Assembly (NCBI RefSeq): GCF_014171475.1
Contig: NZ_CP048817.1
Location: 4,030,001-4,094,000 of the forward strand
Direction: 5' to 3'
Source: Sphingomonas sp. So64.6b
GTDB lineage: Bacteria; Pseudomonadota; Alphaproteobacteria; Sphingomonadales; Sphingomonadaceae
Length of the DNA: 64,000 bases
Part shown: piece by piece, positions 52,179-60,555 of the stretch
Layout of the letters: each line of letters begins with the position of its first letter
Position numbering within the stretch: position 1 is the stretch's first letter
Notes under the pieces: generated by a model
Seen by the model: only the letters and a program-made list of their open reading frames with translations
What the model was told of the DNA's origin: nothing
Database searches by the model: none
Made by a program: the position numbers and the translations under genes

Positions 52179-53129
52179 TTATCGACGGGGCCGCGTCCAT
52201 AAGGCCGGGTCACGTGGAACGGGTGGGTAGAGCGCGCGGCGCCGCAACGCTTCACCCAAGGCACGGCTGATGAACCCGATCTTCGCTGAAGTCGATGTCG
52301 TTACCCGGTGGTCCCAGGCATGCTCGCCGCGCGCCGCGACCGCGCGTCCGATCGCGCCATAGATTCCTGCCGCCGCCAGTACGGCCCAGGCCGATCGCAG
52401 GTCGAGTCTGGTCGTGCCGATCCGCGCGCTTGCCTCGAACGCCGCGGCGCGATCGGCCAGCCGTTGTGTCAGGATTGCCAGCCGCGACCGGAATGGCGGT
52501 TTCATGTGCTGGCCTGGCGGCATGTCCATCTCGACCAGCCATTCTTCGGGCACATAACAGCGCCCGACTCGATCATCTTCTTCGATATCGCGTGCGATAT
52601 TGGCGAGCTGGAACGCCATGCCCAGGTCGCAGGCGCGGTCGAGCGTCGCCTCGTCGTCCGGCGAAACACCCATGATCACCGCCATCATGCAGCCGACGAC
52701 GCCCGCGACATGATAGCAATATTTATAGAGATCGGCCTCCGACCGCGGTCGCCAGTCGCGCGCGTCGAGCGCGAAACCCTCGATCAGGTCGCGCGCGAAA
52801 CCGTGCGGCAGGCACGTCTCCGCCGCGACGATACGCAGCGCGTCGAAGGCGGGATCGCCGACCCATTCACCCGCCAGCGCGGCTTCGGTCATCGCGCGGA
52901 CCCGGACGAGCCGTTCGGGCGCGTCGGCCACGACGCTCATACCGTGGCCATGATCCTGTCCATCGGCGATATCGTCGCACGCCCGGCACCAGGCATAGAG
53001 CAACCAGGCGCGTTCGCGCGTCGGGCGGTTGAACAATTTGCTGGCAGCGGCGAAACTCTTCGATCCGCGTGCGATCGATTCCTGCGCGGTGGCGACGATT
53101 GCGTCGCGTGTGGGGAGGGCTGCGGTCAT
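52179..53129 (-). CDS. crtB: Phytoene synthase
   Basis: CrtB condenses two geranylgeranyl diphosphates to phytoene. The 316-residue protein has the two Asp-rich ion-binding motifs, YAWCRACDDIADG and ANIARDIEEDDRVGRCYVPE, plus the helix GFALDARDWRPRSEADLYKYCYHVAG typical of bacterial CrtB. The start is ATG 53129 (or GTG 53138). It is the last gene of crtY-crtI-DUF1851-LOG-crtB; 49 bases separate it from the LOG gene. A GGPP synthase (crtE) is not in the window. Confidence 0.93.
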   Translation of the reverse strand: MTAALPTRDAIVATAQESIARGSKSFAAASKLFNRPTRERAWLLYAWCRACDDIADGQDHGHGMSVVADAPERLVRVRAMTEAALAGEWVGDPAFDALRIVAAETCLPHGFARDLIEGFALDARDWRPRSEADLYKYCYHVAGVVGCMMAVIMGVSPDDEATLDRACDLGMAFQLANIARDIEEDDRVGRCYVPEEWLVEMDMPPGQHMKPPFRSRLAILTQRLADRAAAFEASARIGTTRLDLRSAWAVLAAAGIYGAIGRAVAARGEHAWDHRVTTSTSAKIGFISRALGEALRRRALYPPVPRDPALWTRPRR

Positions 53130-53178
53130 CTCATACACCGTCCCGCGAAAGGGAAGGCTCGTAGTGGCGAGGCTTCAC

Positions 53179-53760
53179 TCACAGATCGGACGCGCTCATC
53201 TTGGTGATCGCCTCGATCGGCTGGCTCTTAGCCATCCTGGCCAGCAGCGCTTCGATTCCGGTATCGACGATCAGCAAACCCTGATGCTGCGGCCGCAGGA
53301 AACCGACCTCGCCCATCTTGCGGTAAAAGGCGATGAGATGGTCGTAATAGCCCGCGACATTGAGCAACCCGATCGGCTTGGCATGATAGCCGATCTGCGC
53401 CCAGCTCATCGCTTCCCAGAGTTCGTCCATCGTGCCGGTCCCGCCGGGCAGATTGACGAAGCCGTCGGACAGGTCGGTGAACGCCTGTTTGCGCTGGTGC
53501 ATCGTCTCGACGATATGCAGTTCAGTGCAGCCGCGATGCGCGACCTCGATATCGACCAGTGCCTGGGTGATGATGCCGATCACCTCGCCGCCCGCCGCCA
53601 GCGCGCTGTCGGCGACTGCACCCATCAGCCCGAGCCGCCCGCCACCATAGACAACACCGATGCCGCGCTCGGCGAGCAGGCGGCCGACCGCACGCGCGGA
53701 CTCGATATAGACCGGGTCGGCCGGCGTGGCAGAGCCACAATAGATGGCAAGACGCTTCAT
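53179..53760 (-). CDS. LOG-family nucleotide hydrolase (TIGR00730)
   Basis: A 193-residue Rossmann-fold protein with the LOG motifs: IAVYCGSA-like LAIYCGSATPADPVYIE at the start, GGGRLGLMG (residues 39-47) and PGGTGTMDELWE (residues 105-116) with catalytic Glu and Arg. LOG proteins cleave nucleoside 5'-monophosphates such as cytokinin ribotides or other nucleotides. It is embedded in the carotenoid operon, between the DUF1851 gene (three-base gap) and crtB, where its role is not explained. Confidence 0.92.
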   Translation of the reverse strand: MKRLAIYCGSATPADPVYIESARAVGRLLAERGIGVVYGGGRLGLMGAVADSALAAGGEVIGIITQALVDIEVAHRGCTELHIVETMHQRKQAFTDLSDGFVNLPGGTGTMDELWEAMSWAQIGYHAKPIGLLNVAGYYDHLIAFYRKMGEVGFLRPQHQGLLIVDTGIEALLARMAKSQPIEAITKMSASDL

Positions 53761-53763
53761 GAT

Positions 53764-54207
53764 TTAATCGACAACTTTCAGGGTAAAGGATGCGCCTTCG
53801 GGCAGATGGCGCGTCTGGCGTTCGACATCACCGGTCCAGCCGACAACTTCTGCAATCGGCAGGATACAGAGATTCTCCGGCGCATAATCGCCTTGCAGCA
53901 AGGCATGCGGCTTCAGCGAGTAACATCTTCCCTCTCCGGGAGGGCCCAGGCGCTGATGCGCGGCAGCAACCAGAACGGCGGCATCCCAGGTGAACCGGAC
54001 GTTCTCATCTGAGAAATATCGTGCCAGTCCGGAATCATCGTCCGCGATTCGATTCAACTCACGCATTTCGGGATCGAGATACCAAAAGGCGCCGGCTTCG
54101 TCCTTGACGACGAGATGCCCGAACGGGCTTGTGGCCGTAACCTGCGCGGGCGCAACTCCTGTCCAGCCCCAATGCTCGCGCACGACTTCGACCAGCGCGG
54201 GGGTCAC
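53764..54207 (-). CDS. DUF1851 / T6SS immunity Tdi1-like protein
   Basis: The 147-residue protein has FGHLVVKDEAGAFWYLDPEM early and CYSLKPHALLQGDYAPENLCILP with GDVERQTRHLPEGASF at the end, matching the DUF1851 domain found in Tdi1 immunity proteins. No effector, Hcp or VgrG gene is present, so an actual immunity role is doubtful. The GTG start at 54207 overlaps the crtI stop (GTGA 54204-54207), so it is translated as part of the carotenoid operon. Confidence 0.8.
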   Translation of the reverse strand: MTPALVEVVREHWGWTGVAPAQVTATSPFGHLVVKDEAGAFWYLDPEMRELNRIADDDSGLARYFSDENVRFTWDAAVLVAAAHQRLGPPGEGRCYSLKPHALLQGDYAPENLCILPIAEVVGWTGDVERQTRHLPEGASFTLKVVD

Positions 54208-55697
54208 CGCGCACTCTCCAGCATTAGTGCAGCCGTCGCCTTGGCGCTGCCGACCACGCCCGGAATCCCCGCACCTGGATGCGTCCCCGCGCCGACGAAA
54301 TAGAGGTTCGGGATATGATCGTCGCGATTGTGCACGCGGAACCAGGCGCTCTGCGTCAGGATCGGCTCCAGGCTGAACGCGCTACCGAGATGCGCGTTGA
54401 GATCCGCTGCGAAATCGTTCGGCGCATAATGGAATTTGGTCACGATCCGCTCATGGATGTCGGGGATCAGCCGCCGCCCCACTTCGTCCAGGATGCGTTT
54501 TTCGAGGATCGGCCCGATCTCCTCCCAATCGACCGGGAACTTGCCCATGTGCGGCACCGGGGCCAGCGCATAGAAAGTCGAATGCCCCTCCGGCGCGAGG
54601 CTCGGATCAGTGACCGTCGGGTGATGGAGGTAGAGCGAGAAGTCCTCCGGCAGGATGCCGGTATCGTACAGGTCGGCGAGCAGGCCCTTATAACGCGGCC
54701 CGAACAGGATCATGTGATGCGGAATCCCCGGCCATGTGCCCTTGATCCCGAAATGCACGACGAACAGCGAAGGTGAATAGCGTTTGCGTTCGAGCTTCGC
54801 CTTGGTCCGCTGCGCGCTGCGCGAGGTTTTCAGCAGGTCGCGATAGATGTGCATCACATCGCCATTGCACGCGATCATATCGGCGGTGCCGACCCAGCCG
54901 GCTTTTGTGGTCACGCCGGTCGCGCGATCGCCCAGCGTCTCGATGCTGGTCACCGGATCGTCGAGCCGGAGCTTGCCGCCGAGCCGCTCGAAATGCGTCA
55001 CCATGCCGGCGATCAGCTGGTTGGTGCCGCCCATCGCGAACCACACGCCGCCGTCGCGTTCCAGCTTGTGGATCAACGCATAGATCGCGCTTGTGGTCAT
55101 CGGATTGCCTCCGACCAGCAGCGTGTGGAACGACAGCGCCTGGCGCAGATGCTCGTCCTTCACGAAGCTCGACACGATTGAATAGACCGACCGCCAGGCC
55201 TGATATTTGGCCAAAGCCGGTGCCGCCTTGATCATCGAGGCGAAGTCGAGAAACGCGACATGGCCGAGCTTCTCATATCCTTCCTTGAACACGCCGGCCG
55301 AGTAATCGAGGAACTTGCGATATCCCGCAACATCCTCGGGATTGAGCTTGGCGATTTCGGCGTTCAGCACCTGATCGTTGTTGGTGTAATCGAAGCTGAC
55401 GCCATCGGGCCAGTTGAGCCGGTAGAAGGGCGATACCGGAGCGAGCGTGACGTCCTCGGCCATGTCGCGCCCGGTCAGCGCCCATAATTCCTGCAGGCAC
55501 GGCGGGTCGGTGATGACGGTCGGCCCGGCATCGAAGGTGAAGCCGTCCTTCTCCCAGACATAGGCACGCCCGCCGGCCTTGTCGCGTGCCTCGACGATGG
55601 TCGTGTCCACGCCCGCCGATTGTAAGCGGATGCCAAGCGCGAGACCACCGAATCCGGCGCCGATGATGATGGCGGAGCGTGGCGGCATGCTGCTCAT
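54204..55697 (-). CDS. crtI: Phytoene desaturase
   Basis: CrtI carries out four desaturations of phytoene to lycopene. The 497-residue flavoprotein starts with SAIIIGAGFGGLALGIRLQS (FAD motif), followed by VEARDKAGGRAYVWEKDGFTFDAGPTVI and VYALIHKLERDGGVWF-like IYALIHKLERDGGVWFAMGG. The C-terminus has the bacterial CrtI signature YFVGAGTHPGAGIPGVVGSA. All motifs are intact. ATG 55697 overlaps the crtY stop by four bases. Confidence 0.95.
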   Translation of the reverse strand: MSSMPPRSAIIIGAGFGGLALGIRLQSAGVDTTIVEARDKAGGRAYVWEKDGFTFDAGPTVITDPPCLQELWALTGRDMAEDVTLAPVSPFYRLNWPDGVSFDYTNNDQVLNAEIAKLNPEDVAGYRKFLDYSAGVFKEGYEKLGHVAFLDFASMIKAAPALAKYQAWRSVYSIVSSFVKDEHLRQALSFHTLLVGGNPMTTSAIYALIHKLERDGGVWFAMGGTNQLIAGMVTHFERLGGKLRLDDPVTSIETLGDRATGVTTKAGWVGTADMIACNGDVMHIYRDLLKTSRSAQRTKAKLERKRYSPSLFVVHFGIKGTWPGIPHHMILFGPRYKGLLADLYDTGILPEDFSLYLHHPTVTDPSLAPEGHSTFYALAPVPHMGKFPVDWEEIGPILEKRILDEVGRRLIPDIHERIVTKFHYAPNDFAADLNAHLGSAFSLEPILTQSAWFRVHNRDDHIPNLYFVGAGTHPGAGIPGVVGSAKATAALMLESAR

Positions 55698-56869
55698 CGA
55701 TTCGTCCGGGGCCGGCCGCCCAAAATAGCGTTGATCGCGCGGCCGATCGGCACCGGTGGCTTGCCGGTCAATATACGCGCCTTATCGGTCATGGTCGAAC
55801 GTCCTGCATAAAAGCGGCCTATAAGCGCTGGCGACAGCCGATAGAAGCGTTCGAGAATGCGGTAGCGTTCCGCCGGCTCCGCGGCGCGGAACAACATCTT
55901 GTCGAGCATGCGATAGAAGCCACGCTCACGCCATCGCGCCCGGGCATAACGATATGTCAGATCGTGCAGTGCGCTGCCCGACAGGTCGGTTGATTCAGCG
56001 ACCAGTGCGGCAAGCCGCACTGCATCGGGTAATGAATAGCCCGTGGTCGGATGGAACAGCCCTGCGCGCATGCCGGTCTTGGCCACCTTGTTGCCGCCCG
56101 ATCGCCAATATTCCTCGAAATCGCCGCCCATCGCGACCGGCAAGACGCCCGTTTCTTCGCGCACGACATGATCCACCTGCCAGCCTCTGCCATCGACATA
56201 GGAGTCGATCCGGACGCCTAGGGCCGCGCGATCGATGGCCGGGTCGTCGCTGTAATACGTGTCCTCGACGAACATTCGCGTCGCGGCGAAGGGCAGGCAA
56301 TAGACGAAGCGATAACCATCGAGCTGCTCGATCGTGGCATCCATCACCATCGGTCGCATCAGCTCGTGGGGCGCGACCATGTCGAATTCGCGCCCAAGGA
56401 ACTTCTGCCAGCCGAGATCGAGCAGCCCGAGATCACCCGGTCCGCGCGCGTCGATTACGCCTTTCGCCTCGACCCGGTCGCCGTCCGCCAGCACGATCGC
56501 GCGCGGGCTGGCGCCGAGCACCTTGCGGCCCATCATCAGCGCGCCTTCGGGTAGCGCCGCGCGAACCACTGCGTCGAGCCGCTCGGACTCGATCGAATAA
56601 TAGGGGTTGGCCAGCGTTCGGGCATGACCGGGAAAGGCGACGTCGTAGGATTTCCAGCCGTGGCAGATCAGCGGCGCAACGATCCCGCGGTCACTATCGG
56701 CAACATCGCTGGCGAAGAACGACCAGACATGATTGCCGCCGATTCGTGAGCTCTCCTCGACGATCCGCACATCGAGTTCGGGATGCCGGCGCTTCAGCGC
56801 CAGCGCCATCAAACCGCCGGCGAGTCCCGCGCCGACGATCGCTACATCGCACGGAATGATCGTCGCCAT
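55694..56869 (-). CDS. crtY: Lycopene beta-cyclase
   Basis: CrtY closes both ends of lycopene to beta-carotene. The 391-residue protein has the FAD motif VAIVGAGLAGGLMALAL and the conserved FVYCLPFAATRMFVEDTYYSD. YRFVYCLPF and AGLFHPTTGYSLPDAVRLA near the C-terminus are bacterial CrtY signatures. It is the first gene of the operon; a long 172-base gap separates it from the divergent exported protein gene and must hold the promoter. Confidence 0.94.
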   Translation of the reverse strand: MATIIPCDVAIVGAGLAGGLMALALKRRHPELDVRIVEESSRIGGNHVWSFFASDVADSDRGIVAPLICHGWKSYDVAFPGHARTLANPYYSIESERLDAVVRAALPEGALMMGRKVLGASPRAIVLADGDRVEAKGVIDARGPGDLGLLDLGWQKFLGREFDMVAPHELMRPMVMDATIEQLDGYRFVYCLPFAATRMFVEDTYYSDDPAIDRAALGVRIDSYVDGRGWQVDHVVREETGVLPVAMGGDFEEYWRSGGNKVAKTGMRAGLFHPTTGYSLPDAVRLAALVAESTDLSGSALHDLTYRYARARWRERGFYRMLDKMLFRAAEPAERYRILERFYRLSPALIGRFYAGRSTMTDKARILTGKPPVPIGRAINAILGGRPRTNR

Positions 56870-57041
56870 GGATCAGCGCCTAACCGATCCACGCCCCTGC
56901 GCAAGCGCGGAATTGGGCGGTGTGGTGATGTGGCCACTACTGCCGTTACGGCGCGCGTGGCGGCTCGTGCCCGTAACTTGGCTTGCCGCATGCTGTGCCG
57001 ATGCTAGGAATTGCATCTGGGAGGCTTTGGGGGAGACGGCG
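56870..57041. other. Divergent promoter region between crtY and exported protein gene
   Basis: The gap has no gene. It contains an inverted repeat GTTACGG/CCGTAAC (56945-56951 and 56971-56977) and a strong ribosome binding site GGGGGAG before the plus-strand gene at 57042. It must hold the crt operon promoter on the minus strand, but no clear -35/-10 could be assigned. Confidence 0.4.
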
Positions 57042-57887
57042 ATGCGACGGTTCGGGCTCGAAGCATTGGCTCTGGCCGCCACGGTATTGGCCCCAGCGGC
57101 GCATGCCGACAAACCCGATATGCCGGCACATGCCGGAGAGGCAAGCAAGCCACCGACCATCCAGACCGCCGATCTCGCCGCAGTTGCCGCCCGTGGTGCG
57201 GAGATCTACGCCTTCGACCAGGCGGCCTGGCACACCACCGATGCGATGCTGGCGCGCAAGCTGCCTCAGGACGTCATGCGCGCGATCCGCGGCTGGGTGG
57301 TCGAGCCGGCGGGCGACCTGTTGACCGTGACCTATTACGGGCTGAACGACGCGACGCCCTATGCGATCTATGTCGCCGATTATCGCGATGGGAAGATACT
57401 CAACGACCGCGTACCCGATACGGACGGCGATCGCAGTCTGTCGGCACAAGCGGTGCGCATGGCGGCGGCGCATGATGTGGCGGTCGCGCAACCCTTTGGC
57501 GCCTGTGTCGAGCGGCCCTTCAACACCGTTACCTTGCCGCCCCGTCCGGGCAGCGGGACCATTCCGGTCTATCTGCTCACCCCGATGCTGAAACGCGACG
57601 CTTATCCCGCTGGCGGCCATCATGAGGTCGATATCGGTCCTGACGGCAAGCTGCTGGCGGTGCGGGATTTCAGCAAAAGCTGCCTGACGCTCGACAGCCC
57701 GCCTGATACGAAGGGCTTATGGATGACGCATTTGCTCGATCCACATCCCACCGAGATGCATGTCTATCTCTCGCTCTGGTCGGGCAAGCCGGTGTTTGTC
57801 GGCACCCCGGACGATGCTGTGTGGAGCGTCAACGGCACCAGGATCGTGAAAATGGACCCGAAAAAGGGCGGCGCGAAAGAGAAGTAA
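57042..57887 (+). CDS. Exported hypothetical protein, 281 aa
   Basis: A signal peptide (MRRFGLEALALAATVLAPAAHADK, cleavage after AHA) precedes a soluble, beta-rich domain of about 255 residues. Recognised features are WHTTDAMLARKLPQDVMRAIRGW and a single Cys-pair region (GACVERPF, SKSCLTL). The family is not named, though similar exported proteins occur in sphingomonads. ATG 57042 has GGGGGAG seven bases upstream. It overlaps no other gene, and its stop is inside a hairpin terminator shared with the convergent GST gene. Confidence 0.75.
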   Translation: MRRFGLEALALAATVLAPAAHADKPDMPAHAGEASKPPTIQTADLAAVAARGAEIYAFDQAAWHTTDAMLARKLPQDVMRAIRGWVVEPAGDLLTVTYYGLNDATPYAIYVADYRDGKILNDRVPDTDGDRSLSAQAVRMAAAHDVAVAQPFGACVERPFNTVTLPPRPGSGTIPVYLLTPMLKRDAYPAGGHHEVDIGPDGKLLAVRDFSKSCLTLDSPPDTKGLWMTHLLDPHPTEMHVYLSLWSGKPVFVGTPDDAVWSVNGTRIVKMDPKKGGAKEK

Positions 57888-57902
57888 CGCCGCCCTTTTC
57901 GG
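57858..57902. terminator. Bidirectional terminator hairpin
   Basis: CCGAAAAAGGGCGGCG (57858-57873) pairs with CGCCGCCCTTTTCGG (57888-57902), with one bulged A. The loop contains the TAA stop of the exported protein gene. The T run in the right arm (plus strand) and the T run of the left arm on the minus strand fit termination from both sides. Confidence 0.78.
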
Positions 57903-57903
57903 T

Positions 57904-58515
57904 TCATGCTGCCTGGAGCAGCGGCATCTCGGTTGCCATCGCGCGGGCGACCGAGGGCCGGGTCCGCATCTTCGTGCGCCACGCTTCGAGCACCGGCCAG
58001 ATCTTGATCGGCACCCCGGCATATTCGCACCAGTTGAGCACTGCGAGCAGATAGGCATCGGCAACACTGAACCTGCCGATCAGAAAATCCTGCCCCTTGA
58101 GCTGCTGCGAGAGCAAGTCGAAACGCTTGGGCAACATGCCCAGGGCCCAGTCCCGTGCGCCCCGGCTCGACTTCTTGGTCATCAATGGCGAGAAGACGCC
58201 CTTGTGCACCTCGGTCGCGACGAAGTTGAGCCAGCGCATCATCTGATAACGCGCCTCGGTATAGGGCGCCGGCGCGAGCACGCCCTCGGCGGCGAGATCG
58301 GCGATATAGGTCAGCACCACCGTGCCCTCGCTCAGCACGATGCCGCCCGTCTCCAGCGCCGGGACATAATCCATTGGACTGATCGCCGAGAAGGGGCGGC
58401 CATCGGGCAAGACCTGGCCCGGCACGACCTGGATGAACTCGGCCTCGAGCTCAGCTTCCTCGATCGCGATGCGCGTCGCGAGCGAGCAGGCGAAGGGAAC
58501 GAAATACAGCTTCAT
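57904..58515 (-). CDS. Glutathione S-transferase, beta-class-like
   Basis: A 203-residue GST: thioredoxin-like N-terminal domain with MKLYFVPFACSLATRIAIEEA, in which Cys10 sits at the beta-class catalytic position. The glutathione-binding segment is VPALETGGIVLSEGTVVLTYIAD, and an all-helical C-terminal domain with FSVADAYLLAVLNW follows. The start is ATG 58515 with GGAGG six bases upstream; the longer frame to 58704 runs through the promoter region. It is divergent from a TetR gene that likely controls it. Confidence 0.92.
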   Translation of the reverse strand: MKLYFVPFACSLATRIAIEEAELEAEFIQVVPGQVLPDGRPFSAISPMDYVPALETGGIVLSEGTVVLTYIADLAAEGVLAPAPYTEARYQMMRWLNFVATEVHKGVFSPLMTKKSSRGARDWALGMLPKRFDLLSQQLKGQDFLIGRFSVADAYLLAVLNWCEYAGVPIKIWPVLEAWRTKMRTRPSVARAMATEMPLLQAA

Positions 58516-58543
58516 GGCGGCCTCCCGGGGCTTGGTTGATTTC

Positions 58544-58597
58544 TGTACCATTTCGCATAATATAAAGCGCGTCAATGATTCTTTGCGAAATGGTACA
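58544..58597. promoter_or_regulatory. Inverted repeat operator between GST and TetR genes
   Basis: TGTACCATTTCGCA (58544-58557) and TGCGAAATGGTACA (58584-58597) are perfect 14-bp reverse complements, centred 40 bp apart. They occupy most of the 85-base gap. The left copy sits between a possible -35 TTGATT (58536-58541) and -10 TAATAT (58558-58563) for the tetR transcript, and the right copy is close to the tetR start. It is the obvious binding region for the TetR regulator. Confidence 0.85.
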
Positions 58598-58600
58598 TAA

Positions 58601-59203
58601 TTGTCCGAGTCCCCTGCCGATATTCCCAAAGGCCGATCACGCGGCCGCCCGCGTGGCTTCGATCCCGAGATCGCGCTGAAGGCGGCGAGCGAGCGCTTCC
58701 GCACCCAGGGCTATGCCGCGACTTCGCTCGATGATCTGGTCGATGCGACGGGCCTGGCGCGACCAAGCCTCTATGCGGCGTTCGGCGACAAGCGCGCGAT
58801 CTATCTGGCGGCGCTGGCGCGTGTCTATGATCGCGCCGAACGCGGTTTCAATGCGATCGCGGCACAACAACTTGGTGTCCGCACGCTGGTCGAAATCATG
58901 CTGATGTTCACTATCGACGGCTATCTGTCGGGCGAGAAGGGGCCATCGGGCTGCCTCGCGGTTAGCACCGCGAGCACGGAATCGGCGTCGGACCCTCAGG
59001 TGCGCGAGGCACTCGCCAGGTTCCTCGCGATGGAGGATCGCCGGATCGAGGAATTGCTCACCGCGGCCGGCAGCATGCGTCCGGCGGCCGATGCGCGGAT
59101 CGTCGCCTCGGTCATCCACTCGCTTAGTGTCCGTGCGCGGGCCGGCGCGCCACGCGAAGCGCTCGAACAGATCGCGATGGACTGTGCCGCGCTGATCGCG
59201 TGA
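58601..59203 (+). CDS. TetR/AcrR-family transcriptional regulator
   Basis: The 200-residue protein has the TetR N-terminal helix-turn-helix: RGFDPEIALKAASERFRTQG then YAATSLDDLVDATGLARPSLYAAFGDKRA. The helical ligand-binding C-terminus (residues about 75-195) includes GPSGCLAVSTASTE. The TTG start at 58601 lies four bases after the right operator half. The gene is divergent from the GST gene, typical of a repressor controlling a detoxification enzyme and itself. Confidence 0.92.
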   Translation: MSESPADIPKGRSRGRPRGFDPEIALKAASERFRTQGYAATSLDDLVDATGLARPSLYAAFGDKRAIYLAALARVYDRAERGFNAIAAQQLGVRTLVEIMLMFTIDGYLSGEKGPSGCLAVSTASTESASDPQVREALARFLAMEDRRIEELLTAAGSMRPAADARIVASVIHSLSVRARAGAPREALEQIAMDCAALIA

Positions 59204-59235
59204 CGGATATGCTCAGCCGTCTATAAGGGCACGGC

Positions 59236-59964
59236 ATGACCGTCTTTCTCGCCATCCTGCTTTCCGCCGTCGCCATGACGGTGATCGTCGGCGTGCGGTA
59301 TCTGATCGTCAGCGGCGGCTTCGCACTGGCCACCCGCTGGCGCTCGCCAGGCCTTTATACCGGCCTCGACCCGCAAATCCGGCGCGAGATATCATGGAGC
59401 CTCGCGTCCGCGGCAATCTATGGCGTCCCGGCGGGGATCGTCGCCTGGGGCTGGCAGAATCGCGGCTGGACCTTGATCTACAGCGACATCCACGTCTGGC
59501 CGCTCTGGTATCTGCCCCTGTCAGTGCTGCTTTATCTTTTCGCGCACGACACCTGGTTCTATTGGACGCATCGCTGGATGCACCGGCCACGACCGTTCCG
59601 TATCGCCCATGCCGTCCACCATGCCAGCCGCCCGCCCACCGCCTGGGCGGCGATGGCGTTCCATCCGTACGAGGCGCTGACCGGCGCTGTGGTAATTCCG
59701 CTACTGGTCGTCCTGATTCCGATCCATATTGCCGCCCTCGGGCTGGTGCTGACGATCATGACCGTTATGGGGGTCACCAACCATATGGGCTGGGAAATTT
59801 TCCCGCGCTTCATGTGGCGGGGGCCGGTGGGGGCCTGGCTCATCACCGCCAGCCATCATCAACGGCACCATGAACAGTATAAATGCAATTATGGGCTTTA
59901 TTTCCGGTTCTGGGATCGGATCTGTGGCACCGACCGGGGGGTTGGACATTTTGGCAAACGATAA
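59236..59964 (+). CDS. Fatty acid hydroxylase/sterol desaturase-type membrane enzyme
   Basis: A 242-residue di-iron membrane enzyme with His clusters HDTWFYWTHRWMH, HAVHHASR and HQRHHEQYKCNYG, together with WMHRPRPFRIAHAVHHASRP. Hydrophobic segments flank them. The protein is longer than and unlike CrtZ-type beta-carotene hydroxylases (about 160-170 aa), so it may act on fatty acids or other lipids. Because it lies close to the crt operon, a carotenoid hydroxylase role is possible but unproven. It overlaps the next gene by 14 bases. Confidence 0.82.
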   Translation: MTVFLAILLSAVAMTVIVGVRYLIVSGGFALATRWRSPGLYTGLDPQIRREISWSLASAAIYGVPAGIVAWGWQNRGWTLIYSDIHVWPLWYLPLSVLLYLFAHDTWFYWTHRWMHRPRPFRIAHAVHHASRPPTAWAAMAFHPYEALTGAVVIPLLVVLIPIHIAALGLVLTIMTVMGVTNHMGWEIFPRFMWRGPVGAWLITASHHQRHHEQYKCNYGLYFRFWDRICGTDRGVGHFGKR

Positions 59965-60436
59965 GGGTAAGACCATCGCACTTGCACACCGTTTCGCCAC
60001 CCGGCGATTGGCACGACGGCTTGGCGCCGCCCTGGTTCTCGCAAGTATGTTGCCCGGCGCGATGCCGGTCGCCGACCTGCATGTCGATATCGCCAAGTTG
60101 CGTTCGACCAAGGGCATGCTGCGCATTTGCCTGACCGCCGATCCGAAGAATTTCCCCGCATGCCTCGATGACGCCCGCGCGGTGACTCGCTCGGTCCGTG
60201 CCGATGCGCCGGCGATCCTGTTCGCCGGGCTGCCGCGCGGCGACTATGCGGTCGCCGTGATCCATGACGAGAATGGTAACAAGAAGCTCGACACATTTGT
60301 CGGCATTCCGCGCGAAGGTTTCGGCTTCTCGCGCAACCCGGCGATCGGCTTTGGTCCGCCACGCTTTTCGGCGGCGCAATTCACGCTCACCGGCAACGCC
60401 GACGAACAGCAGATCAGGATGAAGTATCTCCTCTGA
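59951..60436 (+). CDS. DUF2141 exported protein
   Basis: The mature part matches DUF2141: DLHVDIAKLRSTKGMLRICLT, then PAILFAGLPRGDYAVAVIHDENGNKKLD and FVGIPREGFGFSRNPAIGFGPPRF. A signal helix (residues about 16-36, ARRLGAALVLASMLPGAMP) precedes it. The start TTG 59951 has GGGGG nine bases upstream and is in the preceding gene; TTG 59942 and an ATG at 59870 are less likely. The family is secreted, of unknown function. Confidence 0.85.
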   Translation: MANDKGKTIALAHRFATRRLARRLGAALVLASMLPGAMPVADLHVDIAKLRSTKGMLRICLTADPKNFPACLDDARAVTRSVRADAPAILFAGLPRGDYAVAVIHDENGNKKLDTFVGIPREGFGFSRNPAIGFGPPRFSAAQFTLTGNADEQQIRMKYLL

Positions 60437-60555
60437 CATTTGCTGAAACCCGCTCTTCCGGGAGTTTTCACGCAAGCCTCAAGCGCGGTGCAGCGGAGCC
60501 AAAGCGGCAAGCGGTGCGTTGCCCCCGATGGAATCATTTCACCCCGGAGCCGCCT

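Noticed and set aside
53764..54207. Part of a type VI secretion system
   Set aside because: The DUF1851 domain resembles Tdi1, but there are no Hcp, VgrG, sheath or effector genes within the window.
59236..59964. Identification as CrtZ beta-carotene hydroxylase
   Set aside because: His-cluster spacing and length (242 aa) differ from CrtZ (about 160-170 aa). Only the broad hydroxylase family can be supported.
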